This document shows positions 19,906-27,584 of a stretch of DNA of 64,000 nt, one piece after another; the stretch's first letter is position 1, and the number at the start of each line of letters is the position of its first letter. The DNA lies in assembly GCA_000525025.1 (NCBI GenBank), contig JCKJ01000001.1, positions 248,001 through 312,000 of the forward strand. The letters run 5' to 3'. This DNA is from Methylophilaceae bacterium 11. GTDB lineage: Bacteria > Pseudomonadota > Gammaproteobacteria > Burkholderiales > Methylophilaceae. The notes under the pieces were generated by a model that saw only the letters and a program-made list of their open reading frames with translations, was not told the DNA's origin and ran no database searches. The translations under genes and the position numbers were made by a program.

Positions 19906-21882
19906 ATGTTTAACTCACTTACCACCGTCTTGCTATTACTCATCGGCTCTGTGTTTGCCGTTGGTATCTTTCGTGCGTTGCGATTGCCTGCGATGCTGGC
20001 CTATTTTTTGGTAGGCGTCTTGCTGGGGCCATCTGCCTTTGGTTTGATTCAGAATACGGAGTCTAGCCGTCACTTTGCCGAGTTTGGTATTGTGTTTTTA
20101 ATGTTTAGTATCGGCCTGGAATTTAGCTTGCCCAAGTTATACGGCATGCGTAAAACCTTGTTTGGCTTGGGCGGTTCACAAGTAGCCATTAGCATGGCCG
20201 CTGCAATGTTGATTGGGTGGCTATTTGGTCTATCGCCCGCCAGCGCATTTGTGATTGGTGGCGCACTGACCATGTCTTCTACAGCGATTGTGTCCAAAAT
20301 ACTGATGGAGCGGGTGGATTTAAATTCCAGACATGGTCGGTTGAGTATCGGGATTTTGCTATTTCAAGATTTGGCGGTCATCCCTATTTTGGTGTTGATT
20401 CCTACGTTGGGCTCACATACCGAAAACTGGCAAACCGTACTTGGCTTGTCGTTAATCAAGTCGGCAGTGCTGCTATTTATACTATTTAAGTTCGGCAAAA
20501 ATTTGCTTAACCATTGGTTTGATTTAGTCGCCAAACAACGCTCACGCGAGTTGTTTGTAATGAATGTGTTGATGGTGACATTGTTGTTGGCCTATGCCAC
20601 CAATACCGCCGGGTTATCTTACGCATTGGGCGCGTTTATTGCAGGCATGCTGATTTCTGAAACACGCTACCGTTATCAGGTGGAATCAGACATTGCCCCT
20701 TTCCGTGACATTTTGTTGGGCTTGTTCTTTATTAGTGTGGGCATGTTGCTCAATATCGCACAACTGTTCGATCATATTGGGCTAGTACTGGTGTTGCTGA
20801 CAGGCTTTGTTTTATTTAAAGCGCTGGTGATTGCAGTGTTAACTCGCTATTTTGGCTTTGAGACCGGCGTGGGCATTCGTACCGGTGTGATTCTGGCGCA
20901 AGCGGGCGAGTTCAGCTTTGTGATTCTGGCTTTGGGCTTACAAAACGGCCTGATTAACGATGCCGACTTGCAATTAGTGCTTGGGGTGTCATTGCTCTCC
21001 ATGATTGTGGCACCGTTCATCATTCAATATAACGGCAAAATTGCACGTGGCTTGGTCAAAAGTTATACCCGCAATAGTAGTCAAGTGGTGGAATCTATTG
21101 GCAATGTAGGTAAAGAGCTTTCAGAGCATGTGATCATTTGTGGTTACGGACGTAGTGGCCAATATTTAGGCCGCTTTTTAAAAGAAGAAAGTATCCCATT
21201 CATTGCGCTAGATAATGACTCCGCCCGTGTCAATGAGGCCGCAGTGGCGGGTGAGCATGTGATGTATGGCGATGCTGGTCGTAGCGTGGTGCTGGAAGCC
21301 GCTGGCGCAGCGCGCGCAAAAGCGCTGATTGTCAGTTATTCCGATACGCGTGCATCAATGAAAGTGCTACATATTGTGCATGAGCGCTACCCTAATTTGC
21401 CGGTGATTGTGCGCACCTATGACGATATCGATATGGATGCGTTTAGAGAAGCCGGCGCGACCGAAGTGGTGCCGGAAGTGCTGGAAGGCAGTTTAATGCT
21501 GGCCTCACATGCGTTGGTGTTGTTGGGCGTGCCGTTGAATCGGGTAGTTAAACGGATTCGTTTGTTCCGCGAAGAGCGCTATAAAATGTTTAAAGGTTTT
21601 TTCCGTGGTATCTCCGACTCGGACGCTGAAACCACGGTATCTCGTCAGCAACGCTTACATTCGATTGAAATCAGCTCTAATTCGTTTGCGCATGGCATGC
21701 GCTTGGATACGATTCCATTTGAAAAACTGAAGGTAGAACTGAAAAAAATACGTCGCCCGAATATGTTGGAAGCCATTACACCAAGGCCGGATATTGTGAT
21801 TGGCGAAGGGGATGTACTGGTGTTGTTAGGCAATAACGAGAGCCTAGTAGCAACCGAAGTATTTTTGGTTTCTGGCAAGTAG
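19906..21882 (+). CDS. CPA2 family monovalent cation:H+ antiporter (KefB/C type)
   Basis: This inner-membrane exchanger is about 658 residues from the ATG at 19906, preceded by AGAGAGG; a TTG start six codons earlier is also open. The first roughly 390 residues form about 12 membrane helices of the Na+/H+ exchanger fold (LPAMLAYFLVGVLLGP, MFSIGLEFSL, LFQDLAVIP, GLFFISVGM). A cytoplasmic TrkA-N domain follows (HVIICGYGRSGQYLGRFL, with the GxGxxG nucleotide site) and then a TrkA-C domain. This is the KefB/KefC/YbaL layout. The ion (K+ or Na+) is not determined. Confidence 0.92.
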   Translation: MFNSLTTVLLLLIGSVFAVGIFRALRLPAMLAYFLVGVLLGPSAFGLIQNTESSRHFAEFGIVFLMFSIGLEFSLPKLYGMRKTLFGLGGSQVAISMAAAMLIGWLFGLSPASAFVIGGALTMSSTAIVSKILMERVDLNSRHGRLSIGILLFQDLAVIPILVLIPTLGSHTENWQTVLGLSLIKSAVLLFILFKFGKNLLNHWFDLVAKQRSRELFVMNVLMVTLLLAYATNTAGLSYALGAFIAGMLISETRYRYQVESDIAPFRDILLGLFFISVGMLLNIAQLFDHIGLVLVLLTGFVLFKALVIAVLTRYFGFETGVGIRTGVILAQAGEFSFVILALGLQNGLINDADLQLVLGVSLLSMIVAPFIIQYNGKIARGLVKSYTRNSSQVVESIGNVGKELSEHVIICGYGRSGQYLGRFLKEESIPFIALDNDSARVNEAAVAGEHVMYGDAGRSVVLEAAGAARAKALIVSYSDTRASMKVLHIVHERYPNLPVIVRTYDDIDMDAFREAGATEVVPEVLEGSLMLASHALVLLGVPLNRVVKRIRLFREERYKMFKGFFRGISDSDAETTVSRQQRLHSIEISSNSFAHGMRLDTIPFEKLKVELKKIRRPNMLEAITPRPDIVIGEGDVLVLLGNNESLVATEVFLVSGK

Positions 21883-21894
21883 AAGGGCGCGCAT

Positions 21895-22917
21895 TTGTCT
21901 GGCAATCATGTCGTTGTTGTAGGCGGTGGCATTGTAGGCTGCACCACTGCCATGCTGCTTAGGCAACAGGGGTGGCAAGTCACAGTGGTGGAGCGTAACG
22001 TCATTGCCGCCCAAACCTCCGGTGAGGCTTCTTGGGCCGGTGCCGGTATTATCTTTCCGTTATTGCCTTGGTTTTATCAAGATGCTGTTAACGCACTTGC
22101 TATGGAAGGCGCCAGCCTGTATCCAGCATTGGCCGATCAGTTGCACCGTGAAACCGGCATAGACCCAGAATGTATACGTAGTGGCATGATGATTCAACCG
22201 CCGTTTGATTTAGAGGCCGCACTGGCATGGTGTAGTGCCAATCACGTGCAAGCTGATCTCAATGGCGAAAATCTATGGTTGCCAGAGGTGCTGCAAGTGC
22301 GCAACCCTAGATTGCTGCAAGCACTCAAAGCATGGCTAATACAGCATCAAGTTGAGCTTAAAGAACAAACGCAACTAATGCCGTTGCCAGAGCCAGAATT
22401 TGGCGAGCAGGGCGTGCTTAAACGTTGGCAAACCACAAGCGGGGAAACGCTAGAAGCCGATATTTTTATTGTCACCTCTGGCGCGTGGAGTTTCGATTTA
22501 CTCAAACAGACTGCGCTGAGCCTAGAAATCAAACCCATGCGCGGACAAATGCTGCTCTATCAACTTAGCCAGCCTGTTTTAGATCATATTATTTACCGGG
22601 ATGGTTTTTATATGGTGCCACGCAAAGATGGCTACCTGCTGGCGGGCAGTACGCTGGAAGATGTGGGGTTTGATACGGGCGTGACTGAAGCCATGCGTGT
22701 GGAAATGCAGGCCAAAGCAGAAGCGATATTGCCGCAACTCAAAGATGCGCCAATGGTTAAACACTGGAGCGGCTTGCGGCCGGGTACACCGCACAATATT
22801 CCTACAATTGGACAACACCCGCATATCAGTAATTTATATCTGAATACTGGCCATTTTCGTTATGGCGTCACCATGGCACCGGCAAGTGCGAAAAGGCTGG
22901 TAGCGTTAGTTTCTTAG
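21895..22917 (+). CDS. thiO: FAD-dependent glycine oxidase-like enzyme
   Basis: This is a DAAO-fold flavoenzyme that probably oxidises glycine to iminoglyoxylate for thiazole synthesis of thiamine. The 340-residue protein has an N-terminal Rossmann motif VVVVGGGIVGCTTAMLL, the ThiO-type GEASWAGAGIIFPLLPW, GFYMVPRKDGYLLAGSTLE and the C-terminal LNTGHFRYGVTMAPASAKRL. The start is TTG at 21895 with a GAAGGG site. It follows the antiporter gene after 12 bases. Its 3' end marks the left border of the integron array. No other thi gene is visible, so a D-amino acid oxidase role remains open. Confidence 0.85.
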   Translation: MSGNHVVVVGGGIVGCTTAMLLRQQGWQVTVVERNVIAAQTSGEASWAGAGIIFPLLPWFYQDAVNALAMEGASLYPALADQLHRETGIDPECIRSGMMIQPPFDLEAALAWCSANHVQADLNGENLWLPEVLQVRNPRLLQALKAWLIQHQVELKEQTQLMPLPEPEFGEQGVLKRWQTTSGETLEADIFIVTSGAWSFDLLKQTALSLEIKPMRGQMLLYQLSQPVLDHIIYRDGFYMVPRKDGYLLAGSTLEDVGFDTGVTEAMRVEMQAKAEAILPQLKDAPMVKHWSGLRPGTPHNIPTIGQHPHISNLYLNTGHFRYGVTMAPASAKRLVALVS

Positions 22918-22932
22918 TTCGCTCAATAGATC

Positions 22933-22990
22933 TTCCAACGTTTGACATAAGGGGCGCCGTTAGGCGTCCTGCTTGAATGATGGGTTGGGC
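22933..22990 (-). repeat. attC site of cassette 11 (distal end)
   Basis: The plus strand reads TTCCAAC (22933-22939), then the stem arm AAGGGGCGCC, tip GTTA, arm GGCG, and closes with GTTGGGC (22984-22990). The tip is the CGCC/GGCG type. This copy has diverged more than the others (GACATAA for GAATTAA, and CCTGC for CCCGC), as expected for an old terminal cassette. It begins 16 bases after the thiO stop. Confidence 0.88.
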
Positions 22991-22991
22991 G

Positions 22992-23453
22992 TTATTTCCA
23001 AAACTGCCACGACTTATTTGGAGGCTTAATAGCCTTGGCCTTACTTTGCAGAAATAGTAGATATTTTGGGTCTTGGTCTTCAAAAATCTCTGTCCCGGCA
23101 CCCATATACGCACGCATTAACTCGTCGGCTGCGCGATCAATGACTTGTAATTCAAATTGGCATTGGCCAAGACGTAGGTGAAGGAATGGATTTCCGATTG
23201 CGTTAGGACAGTGCATGGCTTGTGAAAGATTGTCACGGCCTGCGACATAATCACCGCTTAGAAAATTTGCATCTCCAACTGCGGCAAGTATCCATGTAGC
23301 GGCTTCCCATTCGGTTTTGGGTTCAGGCAACAAATCCCATGCTGCCCAATATGACTGCAAAGCATCAGGGTACTGCTTTGCTTTAGCAGATTTGTCGCCT
23401 GTAGCGCAAAGGCGTTGAATATCCTCATGGGTTCCGTCCGATAGCTCTGCCAT
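22992..23453 (-). CDS. Cassette 11: TPR-like cytoplasmic protein of unknown function
   Basis: The 153-residue product has no signal peptide. It is helical, with tetratricopeptide-like spacing: KQYPDALQSYWAAWDLLPEP, an ANFLSGDYVAGRDNLSQAM helix pair and a third around LRLGQCQFELQVIDRAADEL. TPRs mediate protein contacts, so an adaptor or inhibitor role is possible but not shown. The start at 23453 has a clear AAGGAG site. The TAA stop falls directly against the attC. The gap to the upstream cassette gene is only 33 bases and lacks a complete attC, so this gene now travels with cassette 10. Confidence 0.75.
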   Translation of the reverse strand: MAELSDGTHEDIQRLCATGDKSAKAKQYPDALQSYWAAWDLLPEPKTEWEAATWILAAVGDANFLSGDYVAGRDNLSQAMHCPNAIGNPFLHLRLGQCQFELQVIDRAADELMRAYMGAGTEIFEDQDPKYLLFLQSKAKAIKPPNKSWQFWK

Positions 23454-23472
23454 TGATACTCCTTAGCGTAAG

Positions 23473-23490
23473 GCCCAACGCCTGAATTAT
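23473..23490 (-). repeat. attC half-site (truncated) of cassette 10
   Basis: The plus strand reads GCCCAAC (23473-23479), then GCCTGAATTA. This matches the start of the full sites here (YYYAAC-G-TTTGAATTA), but the stem, tip and second boundary box are gone. Coding sequence of the cassette 10 gene begins at once, and its stop TAA lies inside the TGAATTA element. It is most simply a deletion product of a full attC. Confidence 0.7.
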
Positions 23491-23897
23491 GCGGATTCAT
23501 TTTTCTGTTTCATTGCCTTAATGCTTGCTTTCACCAGCTTCTTAACTAATATCTTTGGTATCGCCCTGTCCACTGGAAAGCTGACAATGGCTTTTGTAGA
23601 AGCGTAGCCTCCAAGGTCTTCCTTATTGTCTTCCAGCACTGGAGGTCGAACATGCAAGCGCACATGGGGTTTCTTAAAACTAAACCACGCGAACATTCCG
23701 TTGTAATCGTATCCTTCATAGAAATATCCAGGCATCTGAAAATAGCTGACTGTTTCAGTGGAACCAGGAGCCGCCGCCTGTATCGCAATCCGAATGTCCG
23801 TCAATCGGACCTGTACGTCCTTCGGGCATTTTTCTATGTATTCGTCAACACCACCGGGTAGGACGTCATTGGATTTGCTGTTCGCATTTCGTAGCAT
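23487..23897 (-). CDS. Cassette 10: DUF1801 (YdhG-like) protein
   Basis: The product is about 136 residues from the ATG at 23897 (MLRNANSKSND), which has GGAG six bases upstream; the open frame continues to a TTG at 23909. It matches the DUF1801 pattern: VDEYIEKCPKDVQVRLTDIRIAIQAAAPGSTETVSYFQMPGYFY, an aromatic core AWFSFKKPHVRLHVRPP, and a final KILVKKLVKASIKAM helix. DUF1801/YdhG proteins have a compact fold of unknown function that is common on mobile DNA. The protein seems complete although its attC is truncated. Confidence 0.8.
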   Translation of the reverse strand: MLRNANSKSNDVLPGGVDEYIEKCPKDVQVRLTDIRIAIQAAAPGSTETVSYFQMPGYFYEGYDYNGMFAWFSFKKPHVRLHVRPPVLEDNKEDLGGYASTKAIVSFPVDRAIPKILVKKLVKASIKAMKQKNESA

Positions 23898-23931
23898 GTT
23901 CATCTCCAAAATCTAAGATTGGCTTCAAGCA

Positions 23932-23989
23932 GCATAACGTTTGAATTAAGGGGCGCCGTTAGGCGTCCCGCTTGAATGATGGGTTAGGC
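23932..23989 (-). repeat. attC site of cassette 9
   Basis: The boundary boxes are GCATAAC (23932-23938) and GTTAGGC (23983-23989). The stem is AAGGGGCGCC with tip GTTA and return arm GGCG-T-CCC-G-CTT-G-AA, giving three unpaired bases T, G and G on the plus strand. The tip is the CGCC/GGCG type. The stop codon of the cassette 9 gene is the TAA inside GTTAGGC read on the minus strand. Confidence 0.92.
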
Positions 23990-24313
23990 TGATACACGTA
24001 AGGGTCCGTTTCTTTCTTGGATATATTGCGCATAACCACTGAAATGCTTTTGCCGGGACAAGTAGTGTGGGTAATGCTCAAGATGCCAAGAACAACCTTG
24101 AATGAATTTATCATGTTCGATACCCAGCTCATTGGAAAGAGCCTCAAATTGATAAAGGTCATTCAGTAGCTCAGCGCATTGTTTTGTAGTTGCTGCGTTT
24201 GGATTCCATATAACTCCTGCGGGTAGCTCATGCATTGAATACTTTAAAACCTCGAATAGTCTTTCGTATTCTTTAAGCAATACTTGTTTAGATTGTTTTC
24301 CATCAATACTCAT
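23984..24313 (-). CDS. Cassette 9: unknown cytoplasmic protein
   Basis: The 109-residue, mainly helical product has no signal peptide or membrane segment. It starts MSIDGKQSKQVLLKEYERLF and contains a Trp/His/Tyr-rich stretch, GCSWHLEHYPHYLSRQKHF (residues about 73-91). I do not recognise the family. The ATG at 24313 has no convincing ribosome site. The TAA stop is supplied by the attC boundary box, so the last codons (RVSA) are set by the cassette end. Confidence 0.65.
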   Translation of the reverse strand: MSIDGKQSKQVLLKEYERLFEVLKYSMHELPAGVIWNPNAATTKQCAELLNDLYQFEALSNELGIEHDKFIQGCSWHLEHYPHYLSRQKHFSGYAQYIQERNGPLRVSA

Positions 24314-24325
24314 ACTGGCTTTTCT

Positions 24326-24385
24326 GTCTAACGTTTTAATTAAGGGGCTGGCTTTAGCCAGTCCCGCTTGAATGATGGGTTGGAC
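24326..24385 (-). repeat. attC site of cassette 8
   Basis: The boundary boxes are GTCTAAC (24326-24332) and GTTGGAC (24379-24385). The stem is AAGGGGCTGGC with tip TTTA and return arm GCCAG-T-CCC-G-CTT-G-AA. This is the CTGGC/GCCAG tip type. Confidence 0.93.
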
Positions 24386-24388
24386 GCA

Positions 24389-24844
24389 CTACTTAAGAAC
24401 ACGAGTTATCCGTATTGGGCTAAGCGTTATTAATTCCTGTTTCTCAACATTTTCTCCTTGCCAGTAAAGATTGGCGCGATTCTCAAAAATAGGGAGGTTG
24501 TCTGTATTTTGCATGTTGGCAAGTGTCCAATCTCCGATGTGACTTGGAGCCTCTGAATCAACAAGTTCGACCTCATACCCAAGGTCAAGATGGCGGTTTG
24601 TTGAGTTGCGAAATTCGTTGAGATCAGCCTCATTAAGGCAGACGTAAATGCACTCAAAACGACTGGGTTTATTTGGAAAATTCTGAACTCTGACTAATTC
24701 ATATGCCAATTCACGCGTAAGTAACCAATGGTTTGGAGATGATTGAGGTGTATAGGTGCGCAGAATGCGCCCCCAGTTTCCTGGGCGGATAATGCTACCA
24801 ACCTCTAGTGGCAGTGAGTAGCAGTAAAAGTATTTCTGGCTCAT
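24389..24844 (-). CDS. Cassette 8: DUF2441-like protein
   Basis: The product is about 151 residues from the ATG at 24844 (MSQKYFYCYSLPLEVGSIIRPGNWGRILRTY); a TTG start five codons earlier is also open. The N-terminal Y-C-Y-S-L-x-x-G-S-I-I-x-P-G-N-W-G-R-I pattern, LARELV-like TRELAYELVR and PSRFECIYVCLNEADLNEF resemble DUF2441 proteins as I remember them. That family has no established function, though its layout hints at an ADP-ribosyltransferase-like or RES-like fold (my inference). It has no signal peptide. Confidence 0.65.
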   Translation of the reverse strand: MSQKYFYCYSLPLEVGSIIRPGNWGRILRTYTPQSSPNHWLLTRELAYELVRVQNFPNKPSRFECIYVCLNEADLNEFRNSTNRHLDLGYEVELVDSEAPSHIGDWTLANMQNTDNLPIFENRANLYWQGENVEKQELITLSPIRITRVLK

Positions 24845-24853
24845 GTTTGATGC

Positions 24854-24913
24854 GTCCAACGTTTGAATTAAGGGGCTGGCTTTAGCCAGTCCCGCTTGAA
24901 TGATGGGTTAGGA
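24854..24913 (-). repeat. attC site of cassette 7
   Basis: The boundary boxes are GTCCAAC (24854-24860) and GTTAGGA (24907-24913). The CTGGC/GCCAG tip type and the same three unpaired bases are present. Confidence 0.93.
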
Positions 24914-25267
24914 GATGTTTGTAAAATCATATGTACCCCCACTTATTCTAAGGCTGGAAACCTCTACAGATAATTCAACTTCATATTCACTGAGTTGTTT
25001 AGCCATTTTAGCAAAACGTGGTTTATATTCATTTTTAGGCCAGAATTCACATGAAACTCTGAAAATAACTGCTTTGCCTTTACACTCTGGCACTTGCTCT
25101 GAAAGTTGGCCTGACAACACAAACTCTAAATATGTTTCTGCTTTATCGGCTATGTCTTCAATTGTGTAGTCCGCTCCCAATTCGCCAGAACAGTACATGA
25201 TAAGCATAGCTTTACCGTCATTTGTTAATCCGCATCTGTCGATAGTATTTTTTTCGTGAACGCTCAT
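24908..25267 (-). CDS. Cassette 7: small cytoplasmic protein, possibly DUF6572-like
   Basis: The 119-residue product begins MSVHEKNTIDRCGLTNDGKAMLIMYCSGEL. The N-I-D-x-x-G-x-x-x-x-G-K-x-x-L-x-I pattern recalls the DUF6572 family of small immunity-like or stand-alone proteins; the match is from memory and uncertain. The centre is acidic and helical, and the C-terminal half alternates beta-type residues (YEVELSVEVSSLRISGG). The start lies three bases after AGGAG, and that AGG comes from the attC box of cassette 6. The stop is the TAA of its own attC box. Confidence 0.65.
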   Translation of the reverse strand: MSVHEKNTIDRCGLTNDGKAMLIMYCSGELGADYTIEDIADKAETYLEFVLSGQLSEQVPECKGKAVIFRVSCEFWPKNEYKPRFAKMAKQLSEYEVELSVEVSSLRISGGTYDFTNIS

Positions 25268-25271
25268 AAAC

Positions 25272-25331
25272 TCCTAACGTTTGAATTAAGGGGCTGGCTT
25301 TAGCCAGTCCCGCTTGAATGATGGGTTAGCC
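25272..25331 (-). repeat. attC site between cassettes 6 and 7 (belongs to cassette 6)
   Basis: The boundary boxes are TCCTAAC (25272-25278) and GTTAGCC (25325-25331). The CTGGC/GCCAG tip type is present. Read on the minus strand, its end gives GTTAGGAG, which also serves as ribosome site for the cassette 7 gene. Confidence 0.93.
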
Positions 25332-25335
25332 ATAT

Positions 25336-25746
25336 TCACTGAGGAACCTCAAGTAGTGAGCGTAGCGTATTAATGTCTGTTTGAGAGAACGACTGAAATG
25401 CACATGGCTGATCACTCAAATTACTACCGCTTAAATGATCTGCCATCAAAGTGATTTGGGTGTTTGTGGAATTTAATTGCGACAATGAGCTGGTACTACC
25501 ATCAGCATGCTTCAGCGTAATACTGAGCGTGCGAAGTGGTGGTGTGTAGAAGCAATGCCCCCAGCCTGAGCTATTGCCGCTGAGCCATACAGAGAGGGCC
25601 TGTAATTGTGGCTGGGTTAATAGCTTTTTTACCCAAGTTTTGTCTTTAGCTTTATAGGACACCGAACCAGCAATAAGTGGCGACATTTCTTCTTGGCAAG
25701 ACGAGAGCAGTAGAATTGTGAGTGTTGCAATGAATGTGAGCTTCAT
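25336..25746 (-). CDS. Cassette 6: predicted lipoprotein
   Basis: The 136-residue product has a lipoprotein signal peptide: basic start MK, hydrophobic LTFIATLTILLL and lipobox LSSC with the modified Cys at residue 17. The mature part is Ser/Thr/Leu-rich, with two more Cys (WGHCFYTPP and QPCAFQSF) that may pair. Its core, GWGHCFYTPPLRTLSITLKHADGS, looks beta-rich. No family is recognised. The ATG follows the attC box of cassette 5 by four bases, with no clear Shine-Dalgarno sequence. Confidence 0.7.
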   Translation of the reverse strand: MKLTFIATLTILLLSSCQEEMSPLIAGSVSYKAKDKTWVKKLLTQPQLQALSVWLSGNSSGWGHCFYTPPLRTLSITLKHADGSTSSLSQLNSTNTQITLMADHLSGSNLSDQPCAFQSFSQTDINTLRSLLEVPQ

Positions 25747-25748
25747 AT

Positions 25749-25808
25749 GGCTAACGTTTGAATTAAGGGGCTGGCTTTAGCCAGTCCCGCTTGAATGATG
25801 GGTTAGGC
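25749..25808 (-). repeat. attC site of cassette 5
   Basis: The boundary boxes are GGCTAAC (25749-25755) and GTTAGGC (25802-25808). The CTGGC/GCCAG tip type and canonical three unpaired bases are present. Confidence 0.93.
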
Positions 25809-25811
25809 TGT

Positions 25812-26261
25812 TTATTTTGAACATTTAACACCCACTACTGTGTTAACCTCTTCCTCACCCCAACCTGTTTCGCGCCAACGATAAATGCCTGGAGCAACCA
25901 TAGAGAGCTCCCACTCGACTAAACTCCCATCTTTTCGCGCCCTAGTTTCATTGTCGTATCTAATTACGAGTGTTCGGTCAGTTGCACTAATAATTGTTGC
26001 TGAATAATGGTCAGTAGTTTCACCATTATCCAGTTTCCACGTTCGGTCTAGAAGTATGTTGAGTTTTTTCTCAATTGGTTTTATTTCCATCTTGAAATGC
26101 AAATTATCTGAAGAACATGCTGGTTTATTGTTGTAACTTTCTGCCCAATCTCCAGAAAGTTGCTCGGTATTAAATGGAAAGCTTTCAGAGTGAGCGGTAC
26201 ATGAAATTGCTGCAACTGCAAATAATAAGACTGCCAGTGAGTTTTTATTGTTTTTCTTCAT
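25812..26261 (-). CDS. Cassette 5: exported protein of unknown function
   Basis: The 149-residue product has a signal peptide (MKKNNKNSLAVLLFAVAAISCTAHSES). AISC could act as a lipobox with Cys21, or cleavage could follow AHS. The mature protein looks like a small beta-barrel of lipocalin-like layout: LSGDWAESYNNKPACSSDNLHFKMEI, then repeated strands, and a closing RWRETGWGEEEVNTVVGVKC. The phrase G-x-W-A at the start of the barrel and the two Cys support that picture, but it is inference. A GGA ribosome site precedes the ATG at 26261. Confidence 0.7.
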   Translation of the reverse strand: MKKNNKNSLAVLLFAVAAISCTAHSESFPFNTEQLSGDWAESYNNKPACSSDNLHFKMEIKPIEKKLNILLDRTWKLDNGETTDHYSATIISATDRTLVIRYDNETRARKDGSLVEWELSMVAPGIYRWRETGWGEEEVNTVVGVKCSK

Positions 26262-26290
26262 TTATTAATTTCCAATTCTTGTAATTTAAA

Positions 26291-26348
26291 GCCTAACGTT
26301 TGAATTAAGGGGCGCCGTTAGGCGTCCCGCTTGAATGATTGGTTAGGT
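26291..26348 (-). repeat. attC site of cassette 4
   Basis: The boundary boxes are GCCTAAC (26291-26297) and GTTAGGT (26342-26348). The tip is CGCC/GGCG. The last spacer reads GATTG instead of GATGG. Confidence 0.92.
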
Positions 26349-26349
26349 A

Positions 26350-26871
26350 TTAGATACCAGGACGAAAACATAACTCTTCACTTGCTTTCATAATTTTAAT
26401 GTCAGGAATTATGTATGGTTGGTCATTGATTATAAGTTTAGGTATTTGAAAAATTTTTGGGGTTGTTTCGAGATAATATTCTGTTTCAATCGTAGCAATA
26501 TAACCGTCATTTGGTTGAGTTGGCATAGGCGCTAACTTTGGTATATGAAAAGTGTTTGTTTGTGCATGTGTGTTTGCATCAAGCTCAATTAAGTTGTCAT
26601 TTTCGAAGTTTGTACTTATTTTTTTAGGATTTCCCCAGACGACTATCTTTAAGTTATAACTTCCGTATTTCTTACCATTTCTCCAATCAAAAGAAACTCT
26701 AGTACCATTTTCAAGCTCGATTAGATTGGCAGTAGGAACTGCTGATTGGTAAGTTTTTACATCTTTTGGAATATTTATTAGCGTTTTCTTTAGATGTGTT
26801 ACAGGCCTACAACTGGAACAACTAGCTAACAATAAACTTAATGCAATCAAAAAAATATAAGTTTTTGCCAT
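26350..26871 (-). CDS. Cassette 4: predicted lipoprotein
   Basis: The 173-residue product has a classical lipoprotein signal peptide (MAKTYIFLIALSLLLASC, lipobox LASC with Cys18) followed by another Cys (SSCRP). The mature part carries INIPKDVKTYQSAVP and then repeated beta-type segments (TRVSFDWRNGKKYGSYNLKIVVWG). It ends with a Cys near the C-terminus (LCFRPGI). No family is recognised. It shares a short IP-x-DVK...VP motif with the product of cassette 3. The region is visibly A+T-rich against the flanks. The AGG of the preceding attC box may serve as ribosome site. Confidence 0.7.
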   Translation of the reverse strand: MAKTYIFLIALSLLLASCSSCRPVTHLKKTLINIPKDVKTYQSAVPTANLIELENGTRVSFDWRNGKKYGSYNLKIVVWGNPKKISTNFENDNLIELDANTHAQTNTFHIPKLAPMPTQPNDGYIATIETEYYLETTPKIFQIPKLIINDQPYIIPDIKIMKASEELCFRPGI

Positions 26872-26876
26872 TTGCT

Positions 26877-26936
26877 ACCTAACGTATGACATAAGGGGCG
26901 CGCTTTAGCGCGTCCCGCTTGATTGATGGGTTAGAT
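26877..26936 (-). repeat. attC site of cassette 3
   Basis: The boundary boxes are ACCTAAC (26877-26883) and GTTAGAT (26930-26936). The third tip type, CGCGC-TTTA-GCGCG, is present. The outer arm differs (GTATGACATAAGG for GTTTGAATTAAGG), with GATTGATGGG on the return arm. Confidence 0.92.
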
Positions 26937-27559
26937 TATTTGCTACATTCATACTTTTCACCACCTGACTTACATAGTTCTATTGGGCTAAAATCTGAAA
27001 AGAAGCTATCAACGTTTGCGCTTGTGAGCGTGTTGCCCACTTCAGACCTAATGGCTTTCTGAACTACATAAATATCTTTAGAGCCCTGAATAACCAGCCA
27101 GTAAGCAACCTCACTAAAGTTTTGGCTGGGTACTTTTGAGCAACCCAGAATAGCACGGTGTGCTTTAAACCCATCAACGGTTGTTGCTCCAAGGTCATCG
27201 AAAACAAGATCCTTCCCACAAATTGTCTTGAAACGATTTGCGGTGTCAGTTAAAAATCGTTCAGGTGTTACTCTGTTGGCTAAACTTTCAAATCCCTGAA
27301 TTGTTAAAAGATTTTTCCAAGAATCAATATTTTCATTTTGAGGGGTAAATTCCATCATGAATATATTTGGTTTTTGATCTTGGAATGCATTTTTCCAAGA
27401 AGTTGGTAAACGAAAAGCTAATTTTTGACTGTAAATTGGAACGACAGCTTTGGCAGATTTAACGTCAGCTGGAATGCTCGGTACTTTTTTGAAATCAGTG
27501 TCAGCTACACACTGCTGAGAAATAAATAAAAACGTAACCAAAAATAATTGCTTTGTCAC
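26936..27559 (-). CDS. Cassette 3: exported protein of unknown function
   Basis: The 207-residue product starts with GTG at 27559; GGAG lies seven bases upstream and supports that start. A signal peptide (MTKQLFLVTFLFISQQCVADT) is followed by VPSIPADVKSAKAVVP. The mixed alpha/beta body contains LAFRLPTSWKNAF, a FESLANRVTPERFLTDTANRFKTIC helix and a final SFFSDFSPIELC. The layout (short strand, membrane-binding-type helix, then V-D-G-F-K-A-H-R-A-I) recalls PsbP/Mog1-like or stress-response exported folds, but I do not claim membership. It is the longest gene of the array. Confidence 0.7.
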   Translation of the reverse strand: MTKQLFLVTFLFISQQCVADTDFKKVPSIPADVKSAKAVVPIYSQKLAFRLPTSWKNAFQDQKPNIFMMEFTPQNENIDSWKNLLTIQGFESLANRVTPERFLTDTANRFKTICGKDLVFDDLGATTVDGFKAHRAILGCSKVPSQNFSEVAYWLVIQGSKDIYVVQKAIRSEVGNTLTSANVDSFFSDFSPIELCKSGGEKYECSK

Positions 27560-27584
27560 GAAATAACTCCATTCATAATTAATT

